Below, piece after piece: positions 1 to 8,667 of a DNA stretch of 64,000 bases. Position 1 is the first letter of the stretch; each line of letters opens with the position of its first letter. The translations under genes were made by a program, and so were the position numbers. Below the pieces are notes generated by a model, which was not told the origin of the DNA, did no database searches, and saw only the letters and a list, made by a program, of their open reading frames with translations. This stretch comes from Microbacterium oleivorans (lineage in GTDB: Bacteria > Actinomycetota > Actinomycetes > Actinomycetales > Microbacteriaceae): contig NZ_MAYO01000002.1 of NCBI RefSeq assembly GCF_001691565.1, positions 201,376 to 265,375 on the forward strand, written 5' to 3'.

Positions 1-303
1 ATGGTGTCGTTGGCGAAGGGTGCGAAGGTCACGATCGTCGATTCGTATGCGGGGTGGCGTGCGGTGACCTCCGGTACCAAGACGGGGTGGGTGCTCGCGT
101 CCGCGGTGACCACCGCGCCGGCGGCCGCGACGAAGATCACGACCACCGCGGTCAACCTGAGGACCGCCGCATCGACCTCGAGCGCGAAGATCACCACGCT
201 TGCACGGGGAACCACCGTGACGATCAAGGCGAGCAGCGGAAAGTGGTTCCAGGTCGCAGTGGGAACTCGCACCGGTTGGGTGCACGGGGACTACCTGCGC
301 TGA
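1..303 (+). CDS. SH3-repeat (SH3b) protein, C-terminal part
   Basis: This is the 3' end of a gene that probably begins before the window. The reading frame is open from base 1, and no promoter or ribosome-binding site can be seen for the ATG at 1. The 100 visible residues hold about one and a half bacterial SH3 modules: a partial module at about 1-35 and a full one at about 45-100 with the typical VNLR start and a GWVHGDYLR end. An Ala/Thr-rich linker lies between them. Such modules bind peptidoglycan and usually sit at the C terminus of secreted amidases or other wall hydrolases, which fits the wall-polymer genes that follow. The catalytic part, if any, lies outside the window. Confidence 0.75.
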   Translation: MVSLAKGAKVTIVDSYAGWRAVTSGTKTGWVLASAVTTAPAAATKITTTAVNLRTAASTSSAKITTLARGTTVTIKASSGKWFQVAVGTRTGWVHGDYLR

Positions 304-408
304 CTCGCCCCCGCTCACCGGAAAGGCCAAGCTCGCGGTCCATTAGGATTGCGGATGGCCTGCCCGGTGGCGAAGACCCGGCGGCATCACGACACCGCGA
401 GGAACCTT

Positions 409-1305
409 GTGACCCAGATCGATTACAGCGCCTACGACACCCCCGGGCGCGGCCGAGGCATCCTCGACGTTTTCCGGTACCACTATCTGCTGCGTCTGCT
501 CATCGGCAAGAGCACGTCCCTGCGGTACCGCAACTCGGTCCTCGGATGGTTCTGGTCGTACGTCCGGCCCACCGTCCAGTTCCTCGTCTACTACCTCGTG
601 GTCGGCCAGATCCTCGGCCTGCACAGCAAGGTGCCCGCCTTCCCGCTCTACCTGTTCAGCGGCCTCGTACTCGTCAACCTCTTCAACGACACGATGTCGG
701 CCGCGACGAGTTCGATCGTCAGCAACAAGGCGCTCGTGCGGAAGATCTACCTTCCGCGGGAGCTGTTCCCGCTCGCTGCCATCATCGGCACCTTCACGCA
801 CTTCCTCCCGCAGCTCGCGGTCCTCATCGTGGTGAGCCTGCTCTTCGGGTGGCTCCCATCCTTCGCTTCGGTCGGACTCGCCCTTCTCGGCATCCTGCTC
901 GTCGTCACCTTCGTGATGGGCCTCGGGCTGTTCTTCTCGGCCGTCAATGTCCGGTTCCGCGACGCGAGCAACATCGTCGACATCATCCGCACCATCGCGA
1001 CGTGGTCCGTGCCCATCCTCTACACGTGGGAGATGGTCCAGAAGGTCACGAGCAGTCATCACGTGCCGTGGTTGTTCGACCTCTACATGGCCAACCCTCT
1101 CGCCGTGGGAGTCGAGCTCTATCACCACGCCTTCTGGGGCACGCTCCCTGTCGTCAACGACGCGCAGCCCCGTCCCATCAACCTCGATTGGCCGCCCCAG
1201 TTCGAGTGGCATGTCGTGGCCGCCATCGGCGTCGTCCTTCTCTCACTGGTCATCGGCCAGTTCGTCTTCCGGCGCTTCGAGCGCAGCTTCGCACAGGACC
1301 TGTGA
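409..1305 (+). CDS. ABC-2 type polysaccharide/teichoic acid export permease (Wzm/TagG family)
   Basis: Membrane half of an ABC exporter that moves an undecaprenyl-linked wall polymer across the membrane. The 298-residue product has the family features: a short cytoplasmic N terminus with a YHYLLRLLIGK-type amphipathic segment, the phrase RYRNSVLGWFWSYVRP, then six hydrophobic segments. I chose GTG 409 because GAGGA sits 6 nt upstream and homologous proteins begin just before the YSAYD-type segment. An in-frame ATG at 355, 5 nt after a TAGGAT box (344-349), would add 18 residues and is the alternative. The TGA stop shares its last base with the ATG of the ATPase gene (TGATG), so the two are translationally coupled. 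Confidence 0.9.
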   Translation: MTQIDYSAYDTPGRGRGILDVFRYHYLLRLLIGKSTSLRYRNSVLGWFWSYVRPTVQFLVYYLVVGQILGLHSKVPAFPLYLFSGLVLVNLFNDTMSAATSSIVSNKALVRKIYLPRELFPLAAIIGTFTHFLPQLAVLIVVSLLFGWLPSFASVGLALLGILLVVTFVMGLGLFFSAVNVRFRDASNIVDIIRTIATWSVPILYTWEMVQKVTSSHHVPWLFDLYMANPLAVGVELYHHAFWGTLPVVNDAQPRPINLDWPPQFEWHVVAAIGVVLLSLVIGQFVFRRFERSFAQDL

Positions 1306-2045
1306 TGTCGACTTCCCTTCAGCCCCAGCCCCGCATCATCGTCGACCACGTATCGAAGTGGTTCAGCAAGCGCAGCACCCGATCGATGAAGGACGCCTTC
1401 ATCGCTGCGGTGCGGCGCCAGCCCGTGCGATCGACGAAGTTCCATGCCCTGAAGAACGTGTCGTTCTCCATCGGCGAGGGCGAATCCGTCGCCGTCATGG
1501 GCCTCAACGGTTCGGGGAAGTCCACGACGCTCAAGCTCGTCTCGGGCGTACTCGAGCCGGATTCGGGCCGCGTTCTCACCCGCGGCAAGGTCGCCGGCCT
1601 GATCGAGGTCGGTGCAGGGTTCCACCCCGACCTCACGGGACGCGAGAACGTCTTCCTCAACGCTGCCATCCTGGGGATGAGCGAGAAGGAGACGAAGGAA
1701 CGCTTCGACGAGATCGTCGCCTTCAGCGAGATCGGCGACTTCATCGACCAGGAGGTCAAGCACTACTCGTCGGGCATGTTCATGCGCCTGGCGTTCAGTG
1801 TGGCGATCCACGTCGAGTTGGACGTCCTCCTCGTCGACGAGGTCCTCTCGGTGGGTGACGCGCCGTTCCGCGCCAAATGCAACGCGAAGCTCAAGGAGCT
1901 CGCCGAACAGGGCGTGACGATGATGGTCGTCAGCCACAGCAAGGGACAGGTCAAAGAGCTCTGCACCCGCGGGATCGTGCTGCGCAAGGGCGATGTCGTG
2001 TTCGATGGACCCATCGCCGAGGCGCTGGAGATCCTCGAATCCTGA
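1305..2045 (+). CDS. ABC transporter ATP-binding protein for polysaccharide/teichoic acid export (Wzt/TagH family)
   Basis: ATPase partner of the upstream permease, 246 residues. Visible motifs are Walker A GLNGSGKST, a signature region HYSSGMFMRLAFS typical of the TagH/Wzt subgroup, and Walker B VLLVDEVLSVGD. The insertion VAGLIEVGAGFHPDLTGREN between Walker A and the signature is characteristic of polysaccharide exporters. There is no C-terminal carbohydrate-binding domain as in long Wzt proteins, so substrate choice probably lies in the permease or in lipid-linker recognition. The start overlaps the permease stop by one base. Confidence 0.92.
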   Translation: MSTSLQPQPRIIVDHVSKWFSKRSTRSMKDAFIAAVRRQPVRSTKFHALKNVSFSIGEGESVAVMGLNGSGKSTTLKLVSGVLEPDSGRVLTRGKVAGLIEVGAGFHPDLTGRENVFLNAAILGMSEKETKERFDEIVAFSEIGDFIDQEVKHYSSGMFMRLAFSVAIHVELDVLLVDEVLSVGDAPFRAKCNAKLKELAEQGVTMMVVSHSKGQVKELCTRGIVLRKGDVVFDGPIAEALEILES

Positions 2046-2072
2046 TACCGGAGCGCCGGCGAAGACGCGGCG

Positions 2073-3470
2073 CTAGCGGAGGTTCTTCATCTCCGACACC
2101 TGGACCGTGACGATCTGACCGGTCAGCTCCGACCCCAGGATGCCGACCGTCACCTTCGCGACGTCCTCGGCGTCCAGCAACGAGCCCTCTGGTTCCGAAC
2201 CGAACGCCGCGGTGCGCATCGGGGTCGCGGTGCGCTGCGGGTTGATGCAGTTGATCCGCACCCCGTTCTCGGCCCATTCCTCGGCCAGCGCCTGGGTGAG
2301 GTTCACGACACCGGCCTTCGTGGCCGAGTAGGCCGCGTATCCGGACCGCCCGCGCGTGTACGAGCTGGAGGTGAAAAGAACCACCTGACCGCCATGACGG
2401 GCGAGGTGCGGATACGCTTCACGCGCGATGACCGCGGGGGCGAGGAGGTTCGTCTCGATGGTGTGCTCGAGATCCTCCTGAGACGTCTCGACCAGGGGGC
2501 CGATGCGGAGGACGCCGGCGGTGACGATGACGGCATCGATGCGGGACATCTTCTGGGCGGCCTCGGTGAGAGCGTCGCCGACCTGGAACGCCGACCGCAC
2601 ATCGGTGCCCGTGGAGGTGCGACTGAACTCCATGACGTTCGCGCCCTGCGCGCGGGCGAGTTCGACGATGCTCGCGCCGATGCCGTAGCTGCCGCCGAAG
2701 ACGACGATCCCGGCCCCTGAGAGGTCGGGGAGCTCGCGCACGAGCCTCTCCATGGAGAGACTCGCCGACTGCAGCTGGAAGAGCTTGTCGGCGATGTGGA
2801 CGTCGATCGGCTCGGTGACCTTCATGTTCTCCGGCGTCCCCTCGACGACGAAGATCGGAACGTCGGGCAGATAGGTGAACACGACGCCGCAATCATCCGT
2901 GGCGCGGAAAGCGGCGTCGCCCTCGGCGAGCTCGTACGCCTTCCGGATGGTTCCCAGCCGGAAGGCTTGCGGGGTCTGACCGCGCCGCAGCCGGGACCGG
3001 TCGGGAATCGCGGTGATGAGGCTCGCGTCGTCGACTTCGATGATCGTGTCGGCGGAGGCGATCGCGGTGTCGACCGCGTCGTAGGTGTCGAGCGCGCGGA
3101 CGCAGTCGCTGATGATCCGCGCATCGATGAAAGGCCGGACGGCATCGTGGAAGAGGACCTTCGTGTCGTCGCCCTCGAGCACCGAGATCGCCAGCTTCGT
3201 GGTGTCGTTGCGCGTCGCGCCCCCCGGAAGGATGCGGCTGAGCTTGCCGAACCTTCCGCTCTCGATCAGGTGGTCGAGCTCGCTGATCGAGTCGGCGTTC
3301 ATCATGACGATGATCTCGTCGATGTCGTCGCTGGCCTCGAGCGCCTCGAGCGTATGCTCGACGATCGCCTTCCCGGCGATCTTCAGCAGCTGCTTGGGGA
3401 TGCCGAGGCCGACGCGGACCCCGATCCCGCCCGCCAGGACGACGGCGACGGTTCGACTCTGAGTGGGCAT
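2073..3470 (-). CDS. Bifunctional cytidylyltransferase (IspD/TarI-like) / SDR reductase, probable CDP-ribitol synthesis enzyme
   Basis: Fusion of two enzymes in 465 residues. Residues about 7-230 are an IspD/TarI-type nucleotidyltransferase with the CTP loop VLAGGIGVRVG and PKQ at 25-27. Residues about 250-465 are a short-chain dehydrogenase with GGSYGIG (259-265), Ser370 and the YSATK catalytic motif (Tyr381, Lys385). The same order occurs in Haemophilus Acs1/Bcs1, which reduce ribulose 5-phosphate and make CDP-ribitol. With TagF-like polymerases nearby, CDP-ribitol or a related CDP-polyol is the likely product, but the substrate is inferred. ATG 3470 has GAGGAG 5 nt upstream, and a TAGGAT box on the minus strand (3496-3501) fits as -10. 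The gene is divergent from the glycosyltransferase at 3579 and convergent with the exporter genes. Confidence 0.85.
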   Translation of the reverse strand: MPTQSRTVAVVLAGGIGVRVGLGIPKQLLKIAGKAIVEHTLEALEASDDIDEIIVMMNADSISELDHLIESGRFGKLSRILPGGATRNDTTKLAISVLEGDDTKVLFHDAVRPFIDARIISDCVRALDTYDAVDTAIASADTIIEVDDASLITAIPDRSRLRRGQTPQAFRLGTIRKAYELAEGDAAFRATDDCGVVFTYLPDVPIFVVEGTPENMKVTEPIDVHIADKLFQLQSASLSMERLVRELPDLSGAGIVVFGGSYGIGASIVELARAQGANVMEFSRTSTGTDVRSAFQVGDALTEAAQKMSRIDAVIVTAGVLRIGPLVETSQEDLEHTIETNLLAPAVIAREAYPHLARHGGQVVLFTSSSYTRGRSGYAAYSATKAGVVNLTQALAEEWAENGVRINCINPQRTATPMRTAAFGSEPEGSLLDAEDVAKVTVGILGSELTGQIVTVQVSEMKNLR

Positions 3471-3578
3471 GTTGCTCCTCGGGTGGGGACGGTCCATCCT
3501 ATCCGCCGACCCCTCGACGACCTGCTCACCGCCGCGCGAGGTGGCCCAGGAGCCGACGTAAACTGACCGGGTGCAGCG

Positions 3579-5048
3579 ATGTGGGCGGATCTCGTGGTGA
3601 CCATCACGGCGGTCGTGCCGCTGTATCGCGTGGAACCGTATCTGCCGGACCTGCTGCGCTCCCTCGATGCCCAGGCGCCGGGACCGTACGAACTCGACGT
3701 CGTGTTCGTTGACGACGGTTCCCCGGACGCGTCGGCTCGGATGGTCGAGCGCTGGTTGGCCTCGACGTCGGTCACGGGGGTGCTGGTCCGTCAGGACAAC
3801 GCCGGTGTCAGTGCGGCGCGCAACCGCGGAATGGATTCCGCCACGGGGGAGTGGGTGACCTTCCCGGACTCCGACGATCTGCTGTCCGACGACTACTTCG
3901 CAGCTGTCGCACGGTTCCTGGCCGTGCACGCCGACGAGATCGACTTCGCCTCGGCGCGGCTCCTCCGGCTGCGGGAGCCCAGACCCGACCCCGAGGACGT
4001 CCACGCGCTCAGCTTCCGATTCGCTGGAGGTGACCGCGTGGTGTCGATGCGCGAGCGCCCGGACGTCTTCCAGCTGAACGTCGCGTCGGCGTTCTTCCGC
4101 CTCGCGGATCTGCGGCGTGCCGGAGCGCGGTTCCGCACCGGGCTCCACGCGTCCGAGGACGCGCTCTTCGTGGCCGAGTACCTGCTCGGTCTCGCCGCGC
4201 CGAGAGTAGGCCTGGTCGCCTCCGCCTCGTACATCTACCGTCGGCGAGCCGCGCGGGACTCCGCCGTCGACGCCTTTCGAACCGACCCGCGTGCGTACTA
4301 CGAGCGATTCGTGGACGGGTACGAGCCACTCCTGAGCGGATGCGGCGACGCCGGCCCGCCGGAATGGCTGCAGTCGATGTTCCTGTACGAGTGCCAATGG
4401 CTGCTCCCCGTTCAGCTGACGCCGGACGGTCGCGCCGATGTCCTCGACGATGCGCAGCGGGAGACGACCCTCCGGGCCCTCGCGGCGTGCGCCCGCCACG
4501 TGACCGAGAAGCGACTGTTCGAGTACGACGCGACGGCGCTGCCCGTGGAGAGCCGACTCCTCCTGCAGGTGCTGGCCGGGCGATCCTTGCCGCCGTGGGT
4601 CGGGTCCTACGCGTCGCGTCGCCGAGACGGGGTGCGGCTGAGCACCCCCGTCACGGCGGGAGCCGGCATCCGTCTGTTCGACGAGGACGGCCGCCCGATG
4701 TCGGCGAACCGCGTCGAGCGCTTCGCTCCCGACTATTTCGGTCAGGACGTGCTGCAGCTGCACATCGCCGACGTCGATCGCGTGCCGCGTCGGGTCGAGG
4801 TCGACGGCCGCACCCGGCCCCTCGTCCGAGCCCGCGCGGGTGAAGGGATGACCGAGACGACGGACAGGCACCGTCGTGCGGTCGTCGGGACGTGGGCGAT
4901 TCCGGCGCGGCAGGGCGACGTCCGGGTGTGGAAACCCGTGACCGATCCGGGAGTCGCCGTGAGGCTCCGGCTTCGGAGCGTCGTCACGGTTGCCGTGCGT
5001 CTCGGAAAGCGCGCCGTCCGTAGGGCGCTTCGACGCCGCACCCTCTGA
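3579..5048 (+). CDS. Family 2 glycosyltransferase
   Basis: Residues about 7-120 form a GT-A fold with the nucleotide-sugar motif VVFVDDGSPD and a DSDD metal-binding motif, so the enzyme probably adds a sugar to the wall polymer. The rest (to 489) is a long linker with an IYRRRAARDS segment and a basic C-terminal helix. The domain and linker resemble the first half of the 884-residue fusion at 8668-11322, as if the polymerase half were missing here. The start is uncertain: ATG 3579 has no ribosome-binding site, and GTG 3597 would place the family's first beta strand right at the N terminus. A TAAACT -10 box lies at 3559-3564. Confidence 0.85.
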   Translation: MWADLVVTITAVVPLYRVEPYLPDLLRSLDAQAPGPYELDVVFVDDGSPDASARMVERWLASTSVTGVLVRQDNAGVSAARNRGMDSATGEWVTFPDSDDLLSDDYFAAVARFLAVHADEIDFASARLLRLREPRPDPEDVHALSFRFAGGDRVVSMRERPDVFQLNVASAFFRLADLRRAGARFRTGLHASEDALFVAEYLLGLAAPRVGLVASASYIYRRRAARDSAVDAFRTDPRAYYERFVDGYEPLLSGCGDAGPPEWLQSMFLYECQWLLPVQLTPDGRADVLDDAQRETTLRALAACARHVTEKRLFEYDATALPVESRLLLQVLAGRSLPPWVGSYASRRRDGVRLSTPVTAGAGIRLFDEDGRPMSANRVERFAPDYFGQDVLQLHIADVDRVPRRVEVDGRTRPLVRARAGEGMTETTDRHRRAVVGTWAIPARQGDVRVWKPVTDPGVAVRLRLRSVVTVAVRLGKRAVRRALRRRTL

Positions 5049-5133
5049 CGCCTCGTCCTGGGGCCGGGCGAGCGGCCGGGCGCACGCCGGTCACACCGGG
5101 TCCGCAGGCAACCCATGGCTAGAACGGCGATTC

Positions 5134-6249
5134 GTGCTTCCGGTTCCCGCCACCGCCGACGTCGCTCCCCGTCCGCGCCTCCTCCTGCTCGACCTGCTCC
5201 GTTTCGGCGCAGCCCTCGCCGTCGTGATGTATCACTACACGGCGCGACGACACTCGCAGTGGCAGGGCTCCTCCGCAGAGAACTTCCCGCTGATCTCCGG
5301 GCTGAGCGCCTACGGGTTCATGGGAGTGCAGCTGTTCTTCCTCATCAGCGGTTTCGTCATCCTGATGTCGGTCGAAGGGCGTTCCGTCGGCGACTTCGTG
5401 GCCGCGCGCGTCTCCCGTCTGTTCCCGGCGTACTGGGCGGCGGTCATCCTCGCCGCGATCCTGATCGCCTTCATCGCGGGAGATCAGCTCGACAAGAGCG
5501 TGACGTTCGTCCAGGTTCTGACGAACCTCACGATGCTCCAGGAGTGGGCGGGCGTGCCGCACGTGGACGGCGTCTACTGGACCCTCGCCGTGGAACTTCT
5601 GTTCTACGTGCTCATCGGCATCTTCATGAGTCGGAACCTGACCGTCGAGAAGGTGACCTGGCTGGCTTTCCTCTGGCCCCTGGCCGCCCTGATCGCGGAC
5701 CGCTCGAACATGCAGTTCCTCGCGATGTTCCTTTCACCCGCGTACGCATCGCTCTTCGCAGCGGGGATGATGCTGTACGTCATCCACTCGCGCGGCTCGA
5801 ACCTCCTTCGCTGGATGCTCGTCATCGGCAACGGCATCCTCGCCGCGCAGCAGACCATCATGTACGACATGGCCAACGCGGAGCGGCTCACCGGCATCGA
5901 TCTCAAGGAGCCGGTCGCGGTCGCGATCATGGTCGTCATCTTCGCGGCGGTCGCCCTCGTGACGCTCTCACCGCTGCAGTTCCGAGAGGTTGCCTGGATG
6001 ACCTACCTCGGTGCCCTGACCTACCCGCTGTACCTCGTCCACGAACTCTGGGGATGGTGGGTCATCGGGCAGCTCAGCCCTCACCTCAACAAGTGGGTGG
6101 TCCTCGTCGCGGCGATCGCCTTCGTGCTGTTGATGGCTGCGGCGATCGAGCGATGGGTGGAGCGCCGGTCGCGTCGCTGGTTGCGCACGCAGGTCAAGCG
6201 GTCCTTCACCCGCATCGAACGGACGCCGGCGACCACGCCCGCCCTCTAG
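5134..6249 (+). CDS. Acyltransferase 3 family membrane protein (OafA-like)
   Basis: A 371-residue polytopic protein with the acyltransferase-3 signature: LLLLDLLRFGAALAVVMYHY near the N terminus, containing the family's conserved histidine. Next come GVQLFFLISGFVI and RLFPAYWAAV, then about ten hydrophobic segments. These enzymes O-acetylate or otherwise acylate surface glycans. The location among wall-polymer genes suggests decoration of that polymer, but the acceptor cannot be read from sequence. GTG 5134 was chosen because it directly precedes the conserved region and lies 8 nt after a TAGAAC box (5120-5125). The TAG stop lies inside the same CTAG as the stop of the convergent polymerase gene. 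Confidence 0.85.
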   Translation: MLPVPATADVAPRPRLLLLDLLRFGAALAVVMYHYTARRHSQWQGSSAENFPLISGLSAYGFMGVQLFFLISGFVILMSVEGRSVGDFVAARVSRLFPAYWAAVILAAILIAFIAGDQLDKSVTFVQVLTNLTMLQEWAGVPHVDGVYWTLAVELLFYVLIGIFMSRNLTVEKVTWLAFLWPLAALIADRSNMQFLAMFLSPAYASLFAAGMMLYVIHSRGSNLLRWMLVIGNGILAAQQTIMYDMANAERLTGIDLKEPVAVAIMVVIFAAVALVTLSPLQFREVAWMTYLGALTYPLYLVHELWGWWVIGQLSPHLNKWVVLVAAIAFVLLMAAAIERWVERRSRRWLRTQVKRSFTRIERTPATTPAL

Positions 6250-8615
6250 CTGCGCGGATCACCGAGGCGCGCGCTGACGATCTCGGCGATCGCGTCCGCA
6301 CACGGCGTCGCCCCGGGAGCGGGTGCGGGGTCGCCGGGCACCTGAACCCATCGTCGGGCGAACCGCTGCGCGTCGGCAGCGGAGGCGTCGGCTCGTCCGA
6401 TGGCGCGGGCGAGCTCGTCGACGGTCCGAACGATCGGCCCCGGCAGGTCGCGCCGGTAGTCGAGGTAGAAGTCCCGTGACTCGAGGTAGGCATCGAGGTC
6501 GGGCGTGAGGAAGTACGTCGGGATGTCGAGCACCGATGCCTCGTACAGCGCCGACGAGTAGTCCGTGATGAACAGGTCCGCGATCGCGAGCATCTCCTGC
6601 GTCGAGAAGTCGCCTCCGGTGTCGACGTCGGGACCGAAGTCGGCGTGCATGAGGGGATGCAGCTTCACGACGGTGTGGACCCCGTGACCGTGGAGCGCCT
6701 CCGTCAGCGCGCGGACGTCGACCGCGACAGTGCCGTCGAGCCGGAACGTGGGCGCGAAGACCGCGATCCGCCGGCCCGCCAGGTGCGGCAGGGCCGCGAG
6801 GATGCGGGCGCGGGTGCGTTCGCGGCGCGCGGGATCGCGCAGCCTGTCGACGCGTGGCAGCGGCGCCACAGCGACGCGCTCGAGCGGAGTTCCGAACGCG
6901 TCGGCGAACGCGGGGCGGCATTCCTCCGCGCTCGTGAGCACGAGGTCGTAGCCCTGGTGCATGCGCATCGCGTCGGCCAGTCGTCTGTCGCGTCCCTCTT
7001 CGCGCCCGAGGATGCTGAGACCGAACTTCTTGAACGCCCCGAGCGCATGCCACATCTGGATCACGGTGAGCTCGTCACGGTGACGCAGGACGCTCGCGAC
7101 GATCGCGTACGTGTCGATGATCAGTACGCGCGCCGTCGCCACGTGGTAGAGCTGGCGAAGCAGATGGAAGCCGTACCCGATCTTCCGCAGGATGCCGGGG
7201 GGAACCATCCGCACGAGCATGACGACGCGTACGGCGTCGTCATGCCGGGTGAGCGCGGCGGCGAGGTCGGTGAAGTCATCGGGGACGACGGGGTGCTCGC
7301 GGCTGATCATGACGACCTTCCGCTGTACGGGAAGGAGCTTGAGAGGCGCATACGCGACACTGAGGATGATGCGAGCGAGGCGCGCGGCGGCGACTCGGAG
7401 TCCCATCGCGCCTTCCGCGCGGGTGGGCTCGACGGAGCCCGGCGCGACCGCCTCCTCGTCCACGACGACCCGTTCAGGGGAGGCGAGCAGCATCCGCTCG
7501 ACGATCCGAGCGGTCGACCCACCGTCCAGGGCGCCGCAGAACTCCTCGAGGAACGTGTCGAGGACGGCGTCATCGACCTCCGCGCGTCGGAGAGCCGCCG
7601 CCAGGTCCGCGGGCTCGCGCACGACCGGGCCGATCGCGTAGGAGTCGAAGGGGCGGTAGAAGGAGCGTGACCCGGCGTAGTCGTCGAGATCCGGAACGAA
7701 CAGGACGACGGGACGCCGCAGCAGCGCGAACTCGAAGATGGAGGAGGAGTAGTCGGTGACGAGGATGTCGGTCGCCATGAGGAGGTCGTTCATCTCCTCC
7801 GATCCGCCGTCGAGGACACCGTCCGGGAGCGGTGGCGCGGACTTCGCCGCGAAGGGATGCTGCCGCACCACGACCCGGAATCCTTCGCCGAGCTCGGCGG
7901 CCACCCGTCCCCAGTCCGCGGACTCCTCGGGGCGCGCCGTGCGCTGACCGTTCCCGCGGAAGGTCGGAGCGTACAGGACGACCCGCGCATCGTCGCGCAC
8001 ACCGAGGCGGGCGCGCACGCGCGCTCGCGTCGTCGTGACGCGGTCGGCGTCGAAGAAGGCATCGGTCCGGGGCACGCCCAGCGCCTGCACGCGCGACACG
8101 TCGATCCCGAAGGCCTCCGCGTAGTCGGTCCGGATGCTCTCGGAGCTGACGGGCACATGCGTGTAGTTGCGGTGGATGTCGCTTCCCGGCACGGGGCCGC
8201 CCGGCAGACCCGCGCGACTGTGGCCGACCTGCTTGAAGGCGCCCGCAGCGTGCCAGATCTGCACGAGCCGTGCTCCGCGACGGATGGGCAGGGGGTAGAT
8301 GATCGGGTAGAAGTCGTCGACGACGATGGTCCCACTCGTCGCCAGCAACCACGGCAGGCGGATGACGTCCCGCACGGGCCGCCGGGCGGTCAGGTGCGGC
8401 TTGAACACCCCCGCCACCTGTGCCTCCGGCATCCTGCGCAACAACTCGCCGCGGACGAAGCCCATGTTCCCGGTGAAGCCGAGATGGGAGTCGGAGAGGA
8501 AGAGGAACCGTTCGGGCCGGACCCGAGTGATCCGGAGCAGGATGCGGTAGGGCAGCGCGACGGGTTGCGCGCGGAGCCACCGGAGCACCCGACTCGTCCG
8601 GAGGAGTTCACGCAC
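6246..8615 (-). CDS. CDP-glycerol/ribitol glycerophosphotransferase with two TagF-like domains
   Basis: This 789-residue protein carries two complete polyol-phosphate transferase domains in tandem. Each has a WHAxGAFK motif (W121/H122 and W522/H523), an APTFR motif (216-220 and 621-625), a Q/LHP motif and a TDYSS motif (T287-S291 and T684-S688), the catalytic and CDP-binding features of the TagF (Glyphos_transf) family. Such enzymes add glycerol- or ribitol-phosphate units from CDP-polyols to the growing teichoic acid on the inner membrane face. The double arrangement may let one domain prime and the other extend, or make alternating linkages; this is inference. ATG 8615 follows GAAAGCGG. The stop is convergent with the acyltransferase within one CTAG. 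Confidence 0.88.
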   Translation of the reverse strand: MRELLRTSRVLRWLRAQPVALPYRILLRITRVRPERFLFLSDSHLGFTGNMGFVRGELLRRMPEAQVAGVFKPHLTARRPVRDVIRLPWLLATSGTIVVDDFYPIIYPLPIRRGARLVQIWHAAGAFKQVGHSRAGLPGGPVPGSDIHRNYTHVPVSSESIRTDYAEAFGIDVSRVQALGVPRTDAFFDADRVTTTRARVRARLGVRDDARVVLYAPTFRGNGQRTARPEESADWGRVAAELGEGFRVVVRQHPFAAKSAPPLPDGVLDGGSEEMNDLLMATDILVTDYSSSIFEFALLRRPVVLFVPDLDDYAGSRSFYRPFDSYAIGPVVREPADLAAALRRAEVDDAVLDTFLEEFCGALDGGSTARIVERMLLASPERVVVDEEAVAPGSVEPTRAEGAMGLRVAAARLARIILSVAYAPLKLLPVQRKVVMISREHPVVPDDFTDLAAALTRHDDAVRVVMLVRMVPPGILRKIGYGFHLLRQLYHVATARVLIIDTYAIVASVLRHRDELTVIQMWHALGAFKKFGLSILGREEGRDRRLADAMRMHQGYDLVLTSAEECRPAFADAFGTPLERVAVAPLPRVDRLRDPARRERTRARILAALPHLAGRRIAVFAPTFRLDGTVAVDVRALTEALHGHGVHTVVKLHPLMHADFGPDVDTGGDFSTQEMLAIADLFITDYSSALYEASVLDIPTYFLTPDLDAYLESRDFYLDYRRDLPGPIVRTVDELARAIGRADASAADAQRFARRWVQVPGDPAPAPGATPCADAIAEIVSARLGDPRS

Positions 8616-8667
8616 GAGCAGTCACCGCTTTCGGAGGGAATCGACCGATTCTACGTGGTCGCGCCTG

